Of a DNA stretch of 64,000 nucleotides, positions 1 to 12,374 are shown in pieces (within the stretch, counting starts at the first letter, position 1; every line of letters begins with the position of its first letter). A program made the position numbers and the translations under genes. The notes beneath the pieces were generated by a model. The model was not told the DNA's origin, did no database searches, and was given only the letters and a program-made list of their open reading frames with translations. The stretch is from Sisyra terminalis (lineage: Eukaryota > Arthropoda > Insecta > Neuroptera > Sisyridae): the NCBI GenBank assembly GCA_958496175.1, contig OY292276.1, positions 56,743,080 to 56,807,079 on the forward strand, given 5' to 3'.

Positions 1-1400
1 AACGACGCAAATATTTTCTTCATCAGGCTATGTCCTGCTTTATCTACTTATTCTTTATCTACTAAAAGTTAAGATGCGTATTGCCATTCGATTACAAACA
101 CATTACAGTTGCAAAGAATTTGGGGAAACGCGTGTCTCAAAAGTAATTCGCCTGTAATGATAACGATAACGATAACGTCGACCCTATTACACTATAGACC
201 GTTTCCAAATCTAATAAGGGCGCGTTAGAAAGAAGAAAAAAACTCACAATGCACAATAAGGGTTACCTATTCGAAAGACACAGAACAAGAGGTTGAAAGC
301 GTTTTACACAGGAAAAAGAAAAACGCCGGAAAAGATTTTGATTTTCTATTTGTTAAGATGCAAGGGTCGTGCTATACCTTTCGTGAAGAGGGTTTTCCGT
401 AACCCCAATAACAACAACATTTTCTGATTATAATTCGCTAAAACCTTTTCAAAGACGAATAACACACAAGAGCGCCGAGAAAAAAAACCTCTTCAATTTT
501 CCTGTGGAAAAATTGAAAAATCTAATTTTCAATGGTTAAAAATGAGGAAACAAGAGGGGTAGTTTATGATTTAAATTTTAGTTGAATCCAGCATTAATAC
601 AAAACAAATCTTATTACATCCGAAATTCATTCCATTTGCATTTGATATGAATCAAAACTGACTATAATTTAAATGTAATTTTATCATTCCATCTCGTAAC
701 AGAAATACAACACTCTCTCGTACAAACCCCGGATAGTGTGCTATGCAAATAAAACGCGCCACTTTTGAAATTGCAACACACCCATAAGAATGTATAATAG
801 CTGCAAGCATAAACTTCACTCCTGCAAAGAGAAAATGTAATGAAGAAGTTTATTTTTGTTCGATAAATTTAAAAAAAAACGTAACAATTACTTTAAAAAC
901 AATTAAAATTTTTAAAACTCGTAAAAACAATAGAAATAACAATAAAAGGGAACAATAACAATAAAAGAAATATTGTTTCAAATTGAGCCAATCAACACAG
1001 ACCAATGAAAAACAGAATGCAATTTTCTTACCTGCCAAAAAAAAAGCTCTTTTGTACGATTGATACGAAATTAAAAAATCGCTTTCAGAAGCTTTTAATG
1101 AGGTGAAATTTTTATGCATAAATTGTTGTAAAGAACATTTTCTTTTAACAAGGACTTTTATATTGGTAGCTGAAAGCTTTTTCAAGTGCACAATATTGGA
1201 AATATCTTGAGACTCATTTTTATATTTCATTTTGAAAAGACTTTTTAAAAAATTCCACATTACAAACATCACAATCTCTTTGGTGCTATAAAATGGGAAA
1301 GAATTCCTATAATAACGATAAAAAGGATACTTAAATCCAGGGGTCACCAATTAGATTTACTCGGAATCCGTTTTAAGAAATCAAATGACCATCGCGGTCT
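1..1400. other. AT-rich stretch with no supported gene
   Basis: Unique-looking AT-rich DNA with scattered homopolymers. The only long open frame (850-1350, minus) is very rich in F, K and L, has no recognisable domain and looks like a chance ORF. I see no gene, RNA or mobile element that I can support here. Confidence 0.5.
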
Positions 1401-1640
1401 TTACAATATTTTAAAGAAAAAAATATTTATTAAACTTGTGAATTTAACGGAAATAACGAGGTTTTTTTTGGTATCGATAAAATTTTTTTTCGATTTTTTG
1501 CTGCGGACTATTTGTCTGAAGTTTAGAGTAAAATTAGTGCAAGCTTTTGAAATTAAATTCTGGAGATGTTCATCAGTAAACCAAGATGGAAGTTTGTTCT
1601 TAATGAAGTCCATTTTCGAAAACGCTGCTTCATAAATATA
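1401..1640 (-). pseudogene. hAT (ZBED/SCAND3-like) transposase C-terminal remnant
   Basis: The minus-strand frame reads YIYEAAFSKMDFIKNK, then WFTDEHLQNLISKACTNF and NFRQIVRSKKS. This matches the conserved end of hAT transposases of the ZBED5/SCAND3 type, whose dimerisation domain has the pattern CEaaFSkMkfIKsKyRs-LtdeHLqn-lr-a. The usual C of CEAAFS is Y here and the following RSRL block has drifted to LPSWF, so it is a decayed copy. Only about 75 residues remain of a protein usually 500-650 residues long. Upstream on the minus strand (right side) the frame is lost in the repeat block at 1640-2650. Family assignment rests on remembered motif pattern, not on a search. Confidence 0.55.
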
Positions 1641-2650
1641 TGAACCGTTTATTTTGAAAGTGAGTCAAGTCCATTTCAAGAACAATCCCTATAGTGTTAT
1701 CATTATTGAACATAGGAACATAATAGTACTAAGGAGGAGAGAATAATTGGTGTTTTTGTTAACAACCAAAATGAAATCAGTAATTTCTGAAAACTTAGCA
1801 GTTAAATAATTAACATACTTTCTTCTAGTTACAAGAAGAAGAATCACTATAAAATCCTGGTTGCTCTCATCCATGGTGTGGTAAATAATAAATAATGTTC
1901 TTGAGAACTTGGACTCAAATAATAAGACGTTAAATTTTCAAATTATCTCATCAAAATGATTGCTGGCACTTCCCCAATTTAAATAAAATAATTAGTTGTA
2001 AGAACAGGATTTTCGTCGGCCAATACATAACGTTCATTATGGATCTTAAAATGGAATTTGAAAAAAAAAATGTTCGCAGATTACAGGAAAATTGAGAATT
2101 TTGTTGAAATCTTCAGCAGCTTTTCTACTAATGGAAATGATCGATTTCCAAGAAAACAAAATTTTAAAGCACAAATCTGTGGAAGTTTCCAGTGAAGAAT
2201 TCTGGATAAAAGTGTGCTGGTAATAATTATTTAGAACTATAAAAATTAGCATCCTTACTAAGTTCGGGTCAAAATATGACTCGTTTATTTTGAAAGTGGT
2301 GTAAGCCCATTTCAAGTACAATTTTTATAGTGATTAATAATTAATAATGTTCTTGGGAACTTGGACTCAAATAATAAGACGTTAAATTTTCAAATTATCT
2401 CAACGTTTCGTTGGTATTTATTTCCAACTTTTTCAACCTCAAAAACAAATGCAGCTTTGCTGCTCCAATGACCATCAGGATGCCGAGAGTAAAAGCTGCT
2501 GAGGATTTCTACAGCATTGTCAATTTTCCTGAAATCTGTGAAGCTTTTTTTTTAAATTCCAATTTAAGATCCATAATGAACGTTTTGTATTGGCCGACAA
2601 CAATCTTGTTGTTACTGCTGATTATTTTATTTAAATTAATAAAGAGATTA
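1640..2650. repeat. Scrambled inverted and direct repeat block
   Basis: About 145 bp at 1985-2125 reappears inverted at 2490-2640 (both hold the shared run CGGCCAATAC and its complement near a GTTCATTATGGATCTTAA-type run). A second segment is repeated directly: 1890-1945 and 2345-2402 share the run GACTCAAATAATAAGACG. The 1650-1690 and 2280-2320 segments also match. This looks like rearranged copies of one transposon, perhaps the hAT element whose tail lies at 1401-1640. No reading frame survives. Confidence 0.6.
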
Positions 2651-2789
2651 ATTTTTCGCAGAAAACTTTATACTTCAGACAGGAACTCCTTTTCAAGCTT
2701 TCCCTTGTCCTGAAGTTTAAGGTTTAGGTCATTGAAATGTTTAAAAATATCCGTCAAGAAATTTATTTATAATTGTATCATATAAGAAA

Positions 2790-3430
2790 ACAATTCAGGT
2801 TGTTTAAGATTGGGTTTTTTATTTAATATTTTTTAATAATCAAATTAGCTACGTTTCGTTACGTATCGTAACTTCATCAGGCTTCTTAAATCACAAAAAA
2901 TATAATAAAATTAACTTTTTTTTTTATTGAATTTAAATTGAAAATATTATTTTTTTGTGATTCAGGACCTACCAGATTTGGAACGGTCACTTAGGTCACT
3001 CGGCCACCAGTAGGCTTTTATATTATTGTTGCAAAAATATATTATTATATTAAAGATGATAAAATGCAGATCTCAGCTTTTATTTTCTTAAATAAGACGA
3101 CAATTCAGGTTATTTAAGGTCGGTTTTTTTTTACACAATATTTTTACTATTCAATTAGCTACGTTTCGTTACGTATTGTAACTTCATCAGGCTTCTTGAT
3201 TCACAAAGATAATATTTCCAATAAAAAAATAAATAAATACAAATTTTTATTCATTTATTGAATTTAAATTGAAAATATTATTTTTGTGATTCAAGAAGCT
3301 TGATGAAGTTACGATACGTAACGAAACGTAGCTTATTTGAATATTAAAAAATATTAAATAAAAAAAAACGTATCATAATCAACTGGAATTGTCGTCTTAT
3401 TTAATTAAAGCTGAGATCTGAATTTTATCA
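2790..3430. repeat. Repeat pair plus palindromic copy with hammerhead-like cores (Penelope-type terminal repeat?)
   Basis: A unit of about 170 bp occurs at about 2790-2965 and again at about 3100-3300. Its core is then inverted at 3280-3430, so 3062-3427 is a palindrome whose arms run from a CTCAGCTTTTATT-type end to AAAGCTGAG. Each copy carries a CTGATGA / stem / GAAACG motif (minus at 2848-2882 and 3158-3192; plus at 3298-3332, where the first C is T). That layout is the hammerhead ribozyme core known from Penelope-like element terminal repeats. One extra base sits between CTGATGA and the stem. Ribozyme activity is inference. Confidence 0.5.
2948..3016 (-). repeat. tRNA-like SINE head, decayed copy
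   Basis: On the minus strand the sequence reads CTGGTGGCCGAGTGACC and then CTGGTAGGTCCTGAATC. It aligns with the better-preserved SINE at 28015-28090, which has a complete A box (TGGCCGAGTGG) and B box (GGTTCGATCC). Here the B box has decayed. It lies between two copies of the hammerhead-bearing repeat. Confidence 0.45.
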
Positions 3431-4840
3431 TCTATTGTAACATATGTTAGTTATCACTAACCACTAACTAAAACTAGTGGGCCAGGTCAAATACTACCGA
3501 AAGAGGCTATGGCAGAGGATTGAAAACATCTTTTAATTGTACCAAAGATGTATAACTTTTCACGAGGTACAAAAATCGTTTTTTGATCTTTACATAAATC
3601 ATAAAAGCTTTTTTTTTTCGTAATTAGTCAAGTAAATAAATTAAAGATACAACAATACTACCCCATATTAACGCATTAATTTTATTTCCAGCCTTTAGAT
3701 AGGAATCTTTTCTTTCATCCCGTAATAACCAATAAAAATTATCTATTTTCCATGTCAAGTATTTGTCTTAATTTTTATTTCACTAATTGTTTGGCTTATC
3801 TTCAGGCTGCTAAAACTTGATCTCTTTACTAAGATTGTCAACTTTTATATAAAAGATATTTGAAAGTACTTATTTTTATGTATTGTACTAAGTTATTCCA
3901 CTGCTTTCTAGACTTTAGAGTACTTTTGGAGTACTAAAGTGTTTCCAAATTACTATGATTTCAATATTATAACGTTAAATATTCAAATTTTGCCCTTTTT
4001 TTAGAGTCAATACAAACGTTTTCTAAAGAAAGTATAAATTAGATATAAGGTAGGAATATATAAACAAAAATCCACCTTTATTCAAATGACTTTGAAACAT
4101 TTGAAAGTTGAAAGCTGCTATAAAATAATAAAATAATCTACCCAACGCCATTGTTTTTTTTTTCTTTTTTTTTTTTTGAAGAAACAATCGACGTTCAAAT
4201 AATTGATATTATTCAATGTTTGAGACCTTAATTGAATTTTGAGTGGCAAAACTTGAACAATCGAATAAAAATATTAACAGACAGAAAGAAATCATCGTAA
4301 AAAAAAGGCATAAAACAGTCGAAATATGATGGAGCAACTTAAAAAAATTGACAATCAAATTGTCTAATGTGAACAAAACACAATCGATGGAAGACGCAAA
4401 TTTAAAGTCTAATGGGAAAATTCAGACGAATAAAAACATACATTTTTTTTTCTCCCCCTAAAGATGAAAGAATTGTACGTATTTGTACTAGTGGTGGATT
4501 GAATTCAATTTACATTGTCTTTTTTATGGTTCAAATTAACAAAAAAAAATATTTCAAAGAGACAAAATATTGAACTTTTTTTTTTGTTCAAAGCAAATAT
4601 TTGGTAATATTGAGACAATGATGTCAATGATGAAGACGTAGTCGAAGACGTCTGAATGTTGGTGATTGAGTTGACATTGTTGCAAAAGTGAGCTTTTTTT
4701 GGTTTACTAAAAAAAAAATTGGAAAAAATCATCATAAATTGCATATCGTATACACAACAGACGAGCGAATATTCAATCGGGAAAATTGTATTATACGACT
4801 AAAAGTCGTACGAGTGTCATATTGAAAGAAATATAATCCG
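3430..4840. other. AT-rich stretch, nothing supported
   Basis: No gene, domain or clear repeat is seen. The open frame at 4505-4744 (minus) is low complexity (N, F, S, K) and unconvincing. Confidence 0.4.
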
Positions 4841-4910
4841 TGCCAAGAATCGAACACGGATGACCTCGCTTATGGATATTCATAGTACACAACTGGGCAA
4901 TAGTTTCAAG
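4838..4910 (-). repeat. tRNA-like sequence, degenerate (SINE or tRNA pseudogene)
   Basis: On the minus strand an A-box-like TTGCCCAGTTGTG is followed about 40 bp later by a B-box-like GTTCGATTC, with GTGCC-type sequence after it. The spacing fits a tRNA-derived polymerase III promoter. The acceptor stem does not pair, so this is not a functional tRNA gene. Confidence 0.45.
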
Positions 4911-4997
4911 TATTTAATTTTCAATTAGGCAGAAGGAAAAATAAATTATTAAAGTTAATTTTATGTAAGGTTCAATTTCAGATAAGTAACAATAATA

Positions 4998-5362
4998 ATA
5001 ATATCAGGATCACGGGTAATTGGAAAAACAGATAAATCAATTTAAATAATTATTGATTTGCAACGTTTCGTCTTTAATCTTAAGACTTTATTTAAGCTCT
5101 GGAAAATATTATTATAATTAACAACATACATAACATACTTTACATGACAGATAACAAAAAAATAATATTATATAATTACATAATATTACAAACTCACCTC
5201 AACAATGTCTAAATGATCGTCAAAATTGAAAAATTCTATACACGATCTTTTATTGATATAAACTTCATTGCGATTACCAATTGTGAATTTGATAAATGCA
5301 ACAAAAATCAATAATTGTTTAAATTGATTTAACTGTGTTTCCAATTCCTCGTGATCCTAATA
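4998..5362. repeat. Short inverted-repeat element
   Basis: Arms of about 60 bp (4998-5060 and 5305-5362) are inverted copies. The left arm has AGGATCACGGGTAATTGG and the right arm has CCAATTCCTCGTGATCCT; each continues into an AATCAATTTAAA-type run. The roughly 245-bp spacer holds no ORF. A degenerate GAAACGTTGC motif lies on the minus strand at 5060-5075, like the tail of the hammerhead-bearing repeats. Confidence 0.55.
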
Positions 5363-5474
5363 TTATTAAAGTTTATTATTGGAGACTTATTACCTATATT
5401 AATTTAATTGAGATGAAAAAAGTAAAAAAAGCTTGATTTTTGTACTTAAATTAAGAAAAACGTAAGACTACTAT

Positions 5475-7747
5475 AAGCTTTTGTAAGGCAACAAATTTAA
5501 AACCACAAGCCGCTCTAGATTTGATAAATTTTCCACTTACATTTTTTGAACACTTGTTCTTAAGTTGCAAGTATAAGGTAGGTAAATTACTTTGCATCTA
5601 TGAACAGCTTTAAGTTAGTATATTAATCATTAAAGAAAATTATACATACATAAAAAGGACTGATTAAAAAAAATGATGTTTTTTTTCTTAATTATATCGA
5701 AAATATTGTTGGGAATGACAAAAAAAATCCTGTGAAAGTTTAAGCTCTTAATATTAATATTAAGAGGTGCCGCATCGCAAATTTCGATTTTCCATTTAAA
5801 TAACATGGGAACAATATTTTCTTGCATTTTGGAATTTTATAGCTCACGTTGGTGACAATATTTCGGAATGACCAAGGTATTTTCTTGTAGAAAATTGAAC
5901 GATCTACAAAAAAGGTCCTAAACAAGTTTCTGATATATTTATTCCTTCAAAAGTTATTTGGGGTCAAAGTTGAACTAAAGAGAATTTTAATATTTTTTCA
6001 GTTTTTTGACGCAACCATCAATTTTATGAGAAAATTTTATAAAATATTTTTTTTAGAACATTAATTTTCCTACAACTTACCTCTATCAAAGTTTTTGATA
6101 TTTTTTACTGATTCTAAGTTATTTGCATTATGTAATTTGTATCGATGGATTCATTAGCTACAATAAAATTACGAATATTTTCAGTTCATTGCAAATAACT
6201 TCGAATCTGTAAAAAAATTCAAAAACTTTTAAAGGGATAAGTTATAGGAAAAAAAGTGCTCTACAAAAAATGTCTTATAAAATTTTCTCATAAAATTGTT
6301 AGTTGCGTCAAAAAATTGAAAAAATATTAAAATTCTCTTTAGTTCAACTTTGACCCCAAATAACTTTTGAAGGAATAAATATACCAAAACTTGTAAGAAA
6401 CCTTTTTTGTAGACCGTTCAATTTTCTACAAGAATATATCTTGGTCATTCCGAAATCTTGTCACCAACGTGAGCTATAAAATTCCAAAGTGCAAGAGAAT
6501 ATTGTTCCCATGTTATTTAAATGGAAAATCGAAATTTGCGATGCGACACCCCTTAATATTAATATTTAGAGCTTAAACTTCCACAGGACTTTTTTTTTGT
6601 CACTTCCAAAAATATTTTTGATATAATGAAGAAAAAAAAATTCATAATTTTTTTTGAATCAGTCTACTATTCATTGTAAAACATTTTTTTTTTCATGATT
6701 TTCCCCAAAAAAATACTGATTTTATTATAGCTATTAATATAAAAAATGGAAGAAACTTCAAAAAAGTATATGGTAAAATACTTTAAGTGATATTTGCTTA
6801 GAAAAATAAAAGTTTTAGCTTTAAGCTTTAACGAAAAAAATCAAGAAAATTTTGAAAAAAAAATAAGCGCTTAAAAACTAATATTTTTTAAGCAAATAAG
6901 AAATCACGGATTGTGTATTAAAACGATAAAAGAACTATATAAGGTTTTAATCTTCAAAATATGAGTTGTGTAGGAATATTTTTTGAAAAAAAAGGTATTG
7001 AGATTAACCGAGAATTTTTTTCAAATCTTATCTATGGTTTGAGACGTTTAAATGAAGCTTTAAATTTGATTTTTTTAAGTAAATAATCGAGCTTTTTATC
7101 AAAGTATAGGTCAAAAATATTTAGGAAGTCGATTATATTTTCGAGCTTTTGTAAGGCAACAAATTTAAGATAAAAAGCTCCTTTAAATTGATTAAGTTTC
7201 AACTTTAAATTTTTTGCCATTGTTCTTAAGCTGCAAGTATAATATAGGCAAATTGCTTTCCTTCCATGAACAGCTTTAACTAAGTATACTATTCATTGTA
7301 TAGACCATTGTTTTTTTTTTATGATTTTCCCCAAAAAATATTCTTATTTTATAATAGCTCTAAATGAAAAAAATGGGAAAAACTTCAAAAAAAATATAAG
7401 TTAAAATACTTTAATGGTATTTGCTTAGAAAGAAAATTTATGAGCTTTAAGTTATAACGAAAAAAATAAGCAAGTAAGAACTAATATTTATTAAGCAAAT
7501 AGAAAATCAAGGATTGTGTTTTAAAACGATTAAAGACTTAATAAGGTTTTAATCTTCCAAATATGAGCTTTGAAGGAATATTTTTTGAAAAAAAAAGTAT
7601 AAAGATTAACAGAGAATTTTTTTCAAATCTTATCCATGGTTTGAGACGTTTAAATGAAGCTTTAAATTAGACTCTTTTTAAGTAAATAATCGAGCTTTTT
7701 ATCAAAGTAAAGGTCAAAAATATTTAGGAAGTCAATTACATTTTCGA
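5475..7747. repeat. Diverged tandem repeat, three units, first one split by a palindromic element
   Basis: The same sequence block runs through 5475-5650 (continuing at 6665), 6671-7285 and 7286-7747. Landmarks are GCTTTTGTAAGGCAACAAAT at 5479 and 7147, TGATTTTCCCCAAAAAA at 6699 and 7322, and TTTGAGACGTTTAAATGAAG at 7038 and 7650. A palindromic transposon at 5658-6664 interrupts the first unit. Apparent ORFs here are low-complexity K/L/F frames. Confidence 0.6.
5658..6664. mobile_element. Long-palindrome transposon P1 (GACTG ends)
   Basis: A near-perfect palindrome of about 1007 bp: arms of roughly 480 bp are inverted copies centred near 6160. The tips are GACTGATTAAAAAAAAT on the left and ATTTTTTTTGAATCAGTC on the right. 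Each arm carries the 18-bp palindrome CTTAATATTAATATTAAG (or a one-base variant) about 88 bp from its tip. It lies inside a tandem unit whose empty equivalent is seen near 7280-7300. No ORF is present, so it is non-autonomous. Confidence 0.65.
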
Positions 7748-7752
7748 CTGTA

Positions 7753-8600
7753 GTGTATAGGAAATTTATGTCTGGGAATGGAACAGCGCCAAGCAGAAGT
7801 AGATTTATTCCCATAAACTACATTTTCCTTATCTGGGTTAACAGTTTCGTCGTCATCCACATGGTCCAAATGATTCGAAACCCGTACAACACGGCCACGT
7901 TAGATACAGCCAACGAAAACGGGACACAATATGAAAACGGGACTTTTCCTCTTCCACCTCACCAACCACCAACCGACCACCACCATCATCCCCCAATTCC
8001 CCTATCCCGCATGCTTGTTTCCCCCAAACACGAAACGCTAACCTGTAGCTATTGTTCCACTTTCCTATTGTTTATACATTCAAATTTTTAGTCCCAAAAA
8101 AAAAAAAAATAGCTACAATAAATAAAATCGTCCCATTTCTCCATCTTCCGATGTTAGTCTAGTATCGCTTGCATATTATTCCTGCGACTAGCTAGAGATT
8201 GTCACATCGTTGAAAATGAATTTGAAATTCATTAAGAGTTATTTCTCTCCTTTAAGTGTTTCAGCTCTCGTTCGTCGCAATATTCATTACAAACTGTAAT
8301 TAAATTCTTTGAAAGCAATGCAAACTAATTTCAATTTAATTCTTATATTTATTCATCCAATACTTTATCTTGCACTCGATATTTTCACTTCCCTCTTGCA
8401 CCAACGTAACGGGCGAAATATTCAATTTAAAAATAGTCAGTATGGTATCATTGAAAACTCTCCAAAAAAAAAACCAAAATAAAGTATTGAATTTCTCATT
8501 TAAAGTCTTATTGAATTGAGGAAAAAAATAATGATCAAATTTAGAAGAGTTTTTGAAGATTAAATGTGGCATTTTCATTACAAATCAACATCAAATACAA
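7753..8600. other. GC-richer stretch, no supported gene
   Basis: The segment 7753-8100 is visibly GC-richer than its surroundings and is open for 112 codons on + (proline- and histidine-rich), but no domain, signal peptide or splice context supports a gene. It could be conserved non-coding DNA or part of an old exon. 8100-8600 is AT-rich with nothing recognised. Confidence 0.35.
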
Positions 8601-8613
8601 ATGATAAAGCTTA

Positions 8614-9650
8614 GACTAGGACAAAAAAAAATCAATTTTTTTTTGAAAACTACACCGAAAATATTATTCAAGGTGACAAAAAAAAAATATCGGAAAGGTT
8701 TGAGCCCTTAATATTAATATTAAGAAATCTATCATCTTTAATTTCGATTTTTTATTTGTGCTTTCATTTTTGCGTCAAGCTGTCAAACTATCAACGTAAA
8801 AAAAATCATCTGCACATATATTTATAGAAAATTAAATTCCCTACAAAAAACGTATCTTGGAAAATTTTCGCCAGACATGCCGTTTCCGAGTAATCAAGCC
8901 TTAAACATTGATATAATTTTTAGATTTATCTTCTTTATCTTCTTTATTTTAGAATTTTGTAACTAACGAACAAATAAATATATAGAAATGAACAATATAG
9001 ATTCTTGAAGGAAATTTAATGCTCTACAAAAACGGTATTTTAATGTTTTTACATAAAATCACTTTTTCTAATGTAATTCAAGTTTAAGTTGGAAGAAAAA
9101 TTAAATTATTGTTTTTTTCGTCTTAATATTAATATTAAGAGGTCTATCATCTTTAATTTTGATTTTTTATTTGTGCTTTCATTTTTGCGTCAATGCTGTC
9201 AAACTATCAAGGTAAACAAATTTGTCTGCACATATATTTATAGAAAATTAAATTCCCTACAAAAAAGGTGTCTAAAAATTTCACCAGACACGCTGTTTCC
9301 AATTAATCAAGCTTTAAACATTGATATAATTTTTAGATTTATCTTCTTTATTTTGGAATTTTTTAACTAACGAACAAATAAATATATAAAAATAAACAAT
9401 ATAGATTCTTGAAGGGAATTTAATGCTCTACAAAAAAGATCTCTTAACGTTTTTGCATTAAATTACTTTTACAAAAGTTATTCACAATTAAAGTAGAGGA
9501 AAAAATTAAATTATTGTTTTTTTCGTTGTTGAATCAATTTTGAAAGAGTGATTTTATGTAAAAACGTTAAGAGACCTTTTTTGTGGAGCATTAAATTCCC
9601 TTCAAGAACGTATATTGTTCATTTCTATATATTTATTTGTTCGTTTGCTA
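8614..9650. mobile_element. Palindromic transposon P2, rearranged copy of the GACTGGGCC type
   Basis: It starts with GACTAGGACAAAAAAAAATC and has the same internal sequence as the elements at 54131 and 63525 (TTTATTTGTGCTTTCATTTT block, TTAATATTAATATTAAG palindrome). The left arm is partly duplicated in direct order (8700-9080 and 9120-9530), and only about 110 bp of the inverted right arm remains (9540-9650). It is therefore a damaged or internally rearranged copy. Confidence 0.55.
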
Positions 9651-9654
9651 CAAA

Positions 9655-10190
9655 AAAACTCAGGTTTTTGTAAAAATAGGATTATAGATCAATATTCAAA
9701 TCGCAAAGATTATGACTTAGGAAAACATAGTTACAGACAGGGACATATAGCTACAGACAGGGTAAATGTTGAAACAAGTCAGCAAATACGTGGACAATGT
9801 TTGGAAAATTGAACTTAATTTAACAAGGAAATAAAATCCCAACAAATCTGAATGGCAAAGTTTATAACTAATGGATAGCACTGATTGCAATGGAGAGGAA
9901 AATACTAAATAAAGAATAATTTTTAATTTTAAAGCAAAAAATCGAAAGTATTTTCCTATGTTTGGTAACTAAAGGATTTCGAAATATTCAATCTAAGCGT
10001 TTTGGTCCTTAAATAATTCCTTCTGTTAGTTTAATTAAGAAAAAAAATGAAGCCTGAAAGTACAAAAGCAAAGTTCACAACCAAATATATTATATGAGTT
10101 GAATGAATTATTATTAACTTTAAATAGTAACAATTTAATAACTAATTTTCAATAATTCTACATATTAACAAATCAATCTTATACTTGTTA
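9655..10190. other. No supported feature
   Basis: AT-rich, unique-looking DNA. No gene or repeat is recognised. Confidence 0.35.
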
Positions 10191-10199
10191 AATTGGATC

Positions 10200-10300
10200 A
10201 GAATACTCTGGTTCCCTTCCCATTCGTGCTGAAGTACCACTGGGTAATATTCTTGGTCTTCTACTATACAACATATACACTGCCGACCTTAATTTTCCCT
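10200..10300 (+). pseudogene. Jockey-type LINE reverse transcriptase scrap
   Basis: The plus frame reads AEVPLGNILGLLLYNIYTADL. It corresponds to the reverse transcriptase block usually read as (a)GVPQGSVLGPLLYxIYTaDlP just before the catalytic FADD motif. The Q of PQG is L and the frame then breaks up, with no FADD. This is a roughly 100-bp fossil of a non-LTR retrotransposon; the rest is not recognisable. The complete version of this block is seen in the LINE at 23707-25740. Confidence 0.6.
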
Positions 10301-12370
10301 TCGTTGTTAATCTTAATCCAGGAACAATTCCGAAAATTCCTTTCCAACTTGTTGGATCATCCTAATCCTAATGCTCAAATTCTTTCCTCTGACACTTGTT
10401 AACTGTATATTATTACAAGTATATACTGTATATAATAACATATTGTTAACTGTATAATATACAGTAAACAAGTAATCCAAAACATCCCCCACGTCGGCTA
10501 AGCATTGTTGGACCCGCGACCTACTATTAAACTTTTTGAGTCTCAGCAGTGGCAGGGTACTCTTTACACATCTGCAAAATATTGCTCCATGGCTGATCTA
10601 CGCATCATACCCAGGGTGCAGCAATCAATTTTTTGCACATTGCAAAATGTATATAAGTATATAGATGGCAATAAATAAATATATAAAAAAAAATACTTGT
10701 TAGCCAGCGCACTGGCCTTTGAAAATGGTAAAAAATGGAATAACATTATAGTAGGATGAAAGTCATTTGAAAAGAAAAAGAAGATAATACAAATAAAAAT
10801 AATTTTTTATGTGTGAGGGGAAAGTTTTTAAGAATAAAAACTGTTTTTAATTTCCAGCAAAACTGCAAGTTAAATAGAAAATTTATCCTCAACTTTTCGT
10901 TTATAATTTCCTCGAAAACATTATTCATCCATCATTCTCTTCTTTGTTTCGGAAAATTTCTAAAAATTTTCCCACATAATCACGTCAATATTATTCCGTT
11001 GCCAGTACAAGAAAACTCGCTTTACCTTTAAACTTAACCCCATTTTCAACAGGTGCCAAATCAGCCTCCCTGACATAAAACGGATTTTCCGATCAAAAGC
11101 TATCCGATTTTCCGTCACCCATTTGTTTCCACAAAATTGTCTTTTGATTCCACCATTTTTATTCGCTTTTTTCTCAGATTTCACTGGCAACACAAAGCGT
11201 AGGAAAATGATTTTAGTGCGTGCCTTGTTTATTAAGTAAACACCCGAAGTACAAGCTCAGAGCTTTGGGCTTTTAGTGAAAAGAAAAAAGGTTTTAATTT
11301 ACCGAATTTTCTATGAAATATTTTAACTTCAATTGTAAGATTTAATGGAGGAATCAAATTAAAATAAATTAATTTCAATTAGAGCTTTCAAATGAATGAG
11401 CTTTAAGCTACGCATGATTGTATTTGAGCTTTCAATTCATGAAGTATTTGTGCTTCCCAAAAAAAAAAAGTAGTTACGAGCGTCTGATGGCGAAGTCAAT
11501 TGTTTGGTTAAGGAATTAGAGCTTCAAAGCTCAGTTTAACCTGTTTAAAATTTTATTGTTAAATTACAGTTTAAACGATTTGACCTTATTTATCTCCATA
11601 GTCTTGGTTTTGTACGTTGAGACTATAAACTTTGTGAATATAATTTAAAATTAATCCGGGACGTATCGGGACTTTCACGTTTTTTAAAACGGGAAGAGAT
11701 GATATGAACGATGATGTGGAGGAGCTTTTGCGATGTGACCAAGCAGTGACTCGGCATGATCTTGAACCGAAAGCCTCACGGAAAAGTTTTAATTGTTCGG
11801 CTTCTTTATTTTTCGTGGAAAAGACAATTTTAAATGGAATTTCCTAAGTTTGAAACGATCATATCGATTAGATGTCGTCGCATATTTATTTTATTTTAAT
11901 AAATTAATTAAAAAGTTCAAGTTTTTCGCATCACCCGCTCCCGCTCGTTGTTGTCCTCCGGTGGCATGTCAGGACAAAAATGGTGGAACACTCCAATGGG
12001 ATGTGGCTGTAGAATGATGACTAGAAGAGATTTTAATGAAAAATGCGGTTGTGATTACTTTTTCTTTATTCTTTAAAAGACAAAATATTCTTTCCGCGTT
12101 CGCGTCTCTTGTTTTTATTTCATTTCTATATAATATTATATTTTTTTCCGTCAAATATTTGAGCCGTGATAGATTTGAATGGCATTTCCCATTTCGCAAG
12201 CTGCAGCTTGGCGTCGTATATTTCGTATTTCTAGTCACAAAGAGAGAAATTACAATTCCTTACAGTTCGAAGATTTCTTCAGTAAAGTTTTCATAACGTT
12301 TCACAATAGTTTGGTCCTTTAAAATCGTCAAAAGAAGAATGGAATATGTAGGTGAAATAAATCGGAACTT
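10300..12370. other. No supported gene; partly GC-richer
   Basis: Short overlapping ORFs lie on both strands but have no domain or splice support. 11640-12300 is GC-richer than average and may hold conserved non-coding DNA or exons I cannot define. A short inverted repeat of TGTTAACTGTATA-type sequence lies near 10395-10470. Confidence 0.3.
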
Positions 12371-12374
12371 TCTT

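Noticed and set aside
1..40. CTTCATCAGGC at the window start as a fifth hammerhead-like core
   Set aside because: Only the CTGATGA half is present; no stem II or GAAAC follows on the minus strand within the window.
850..1350. 166-codon minus-strand ORF
   Set aside because: Very rich in F, K, L and I with no domain; typical of open frames in AT-rich non-coding DNA.
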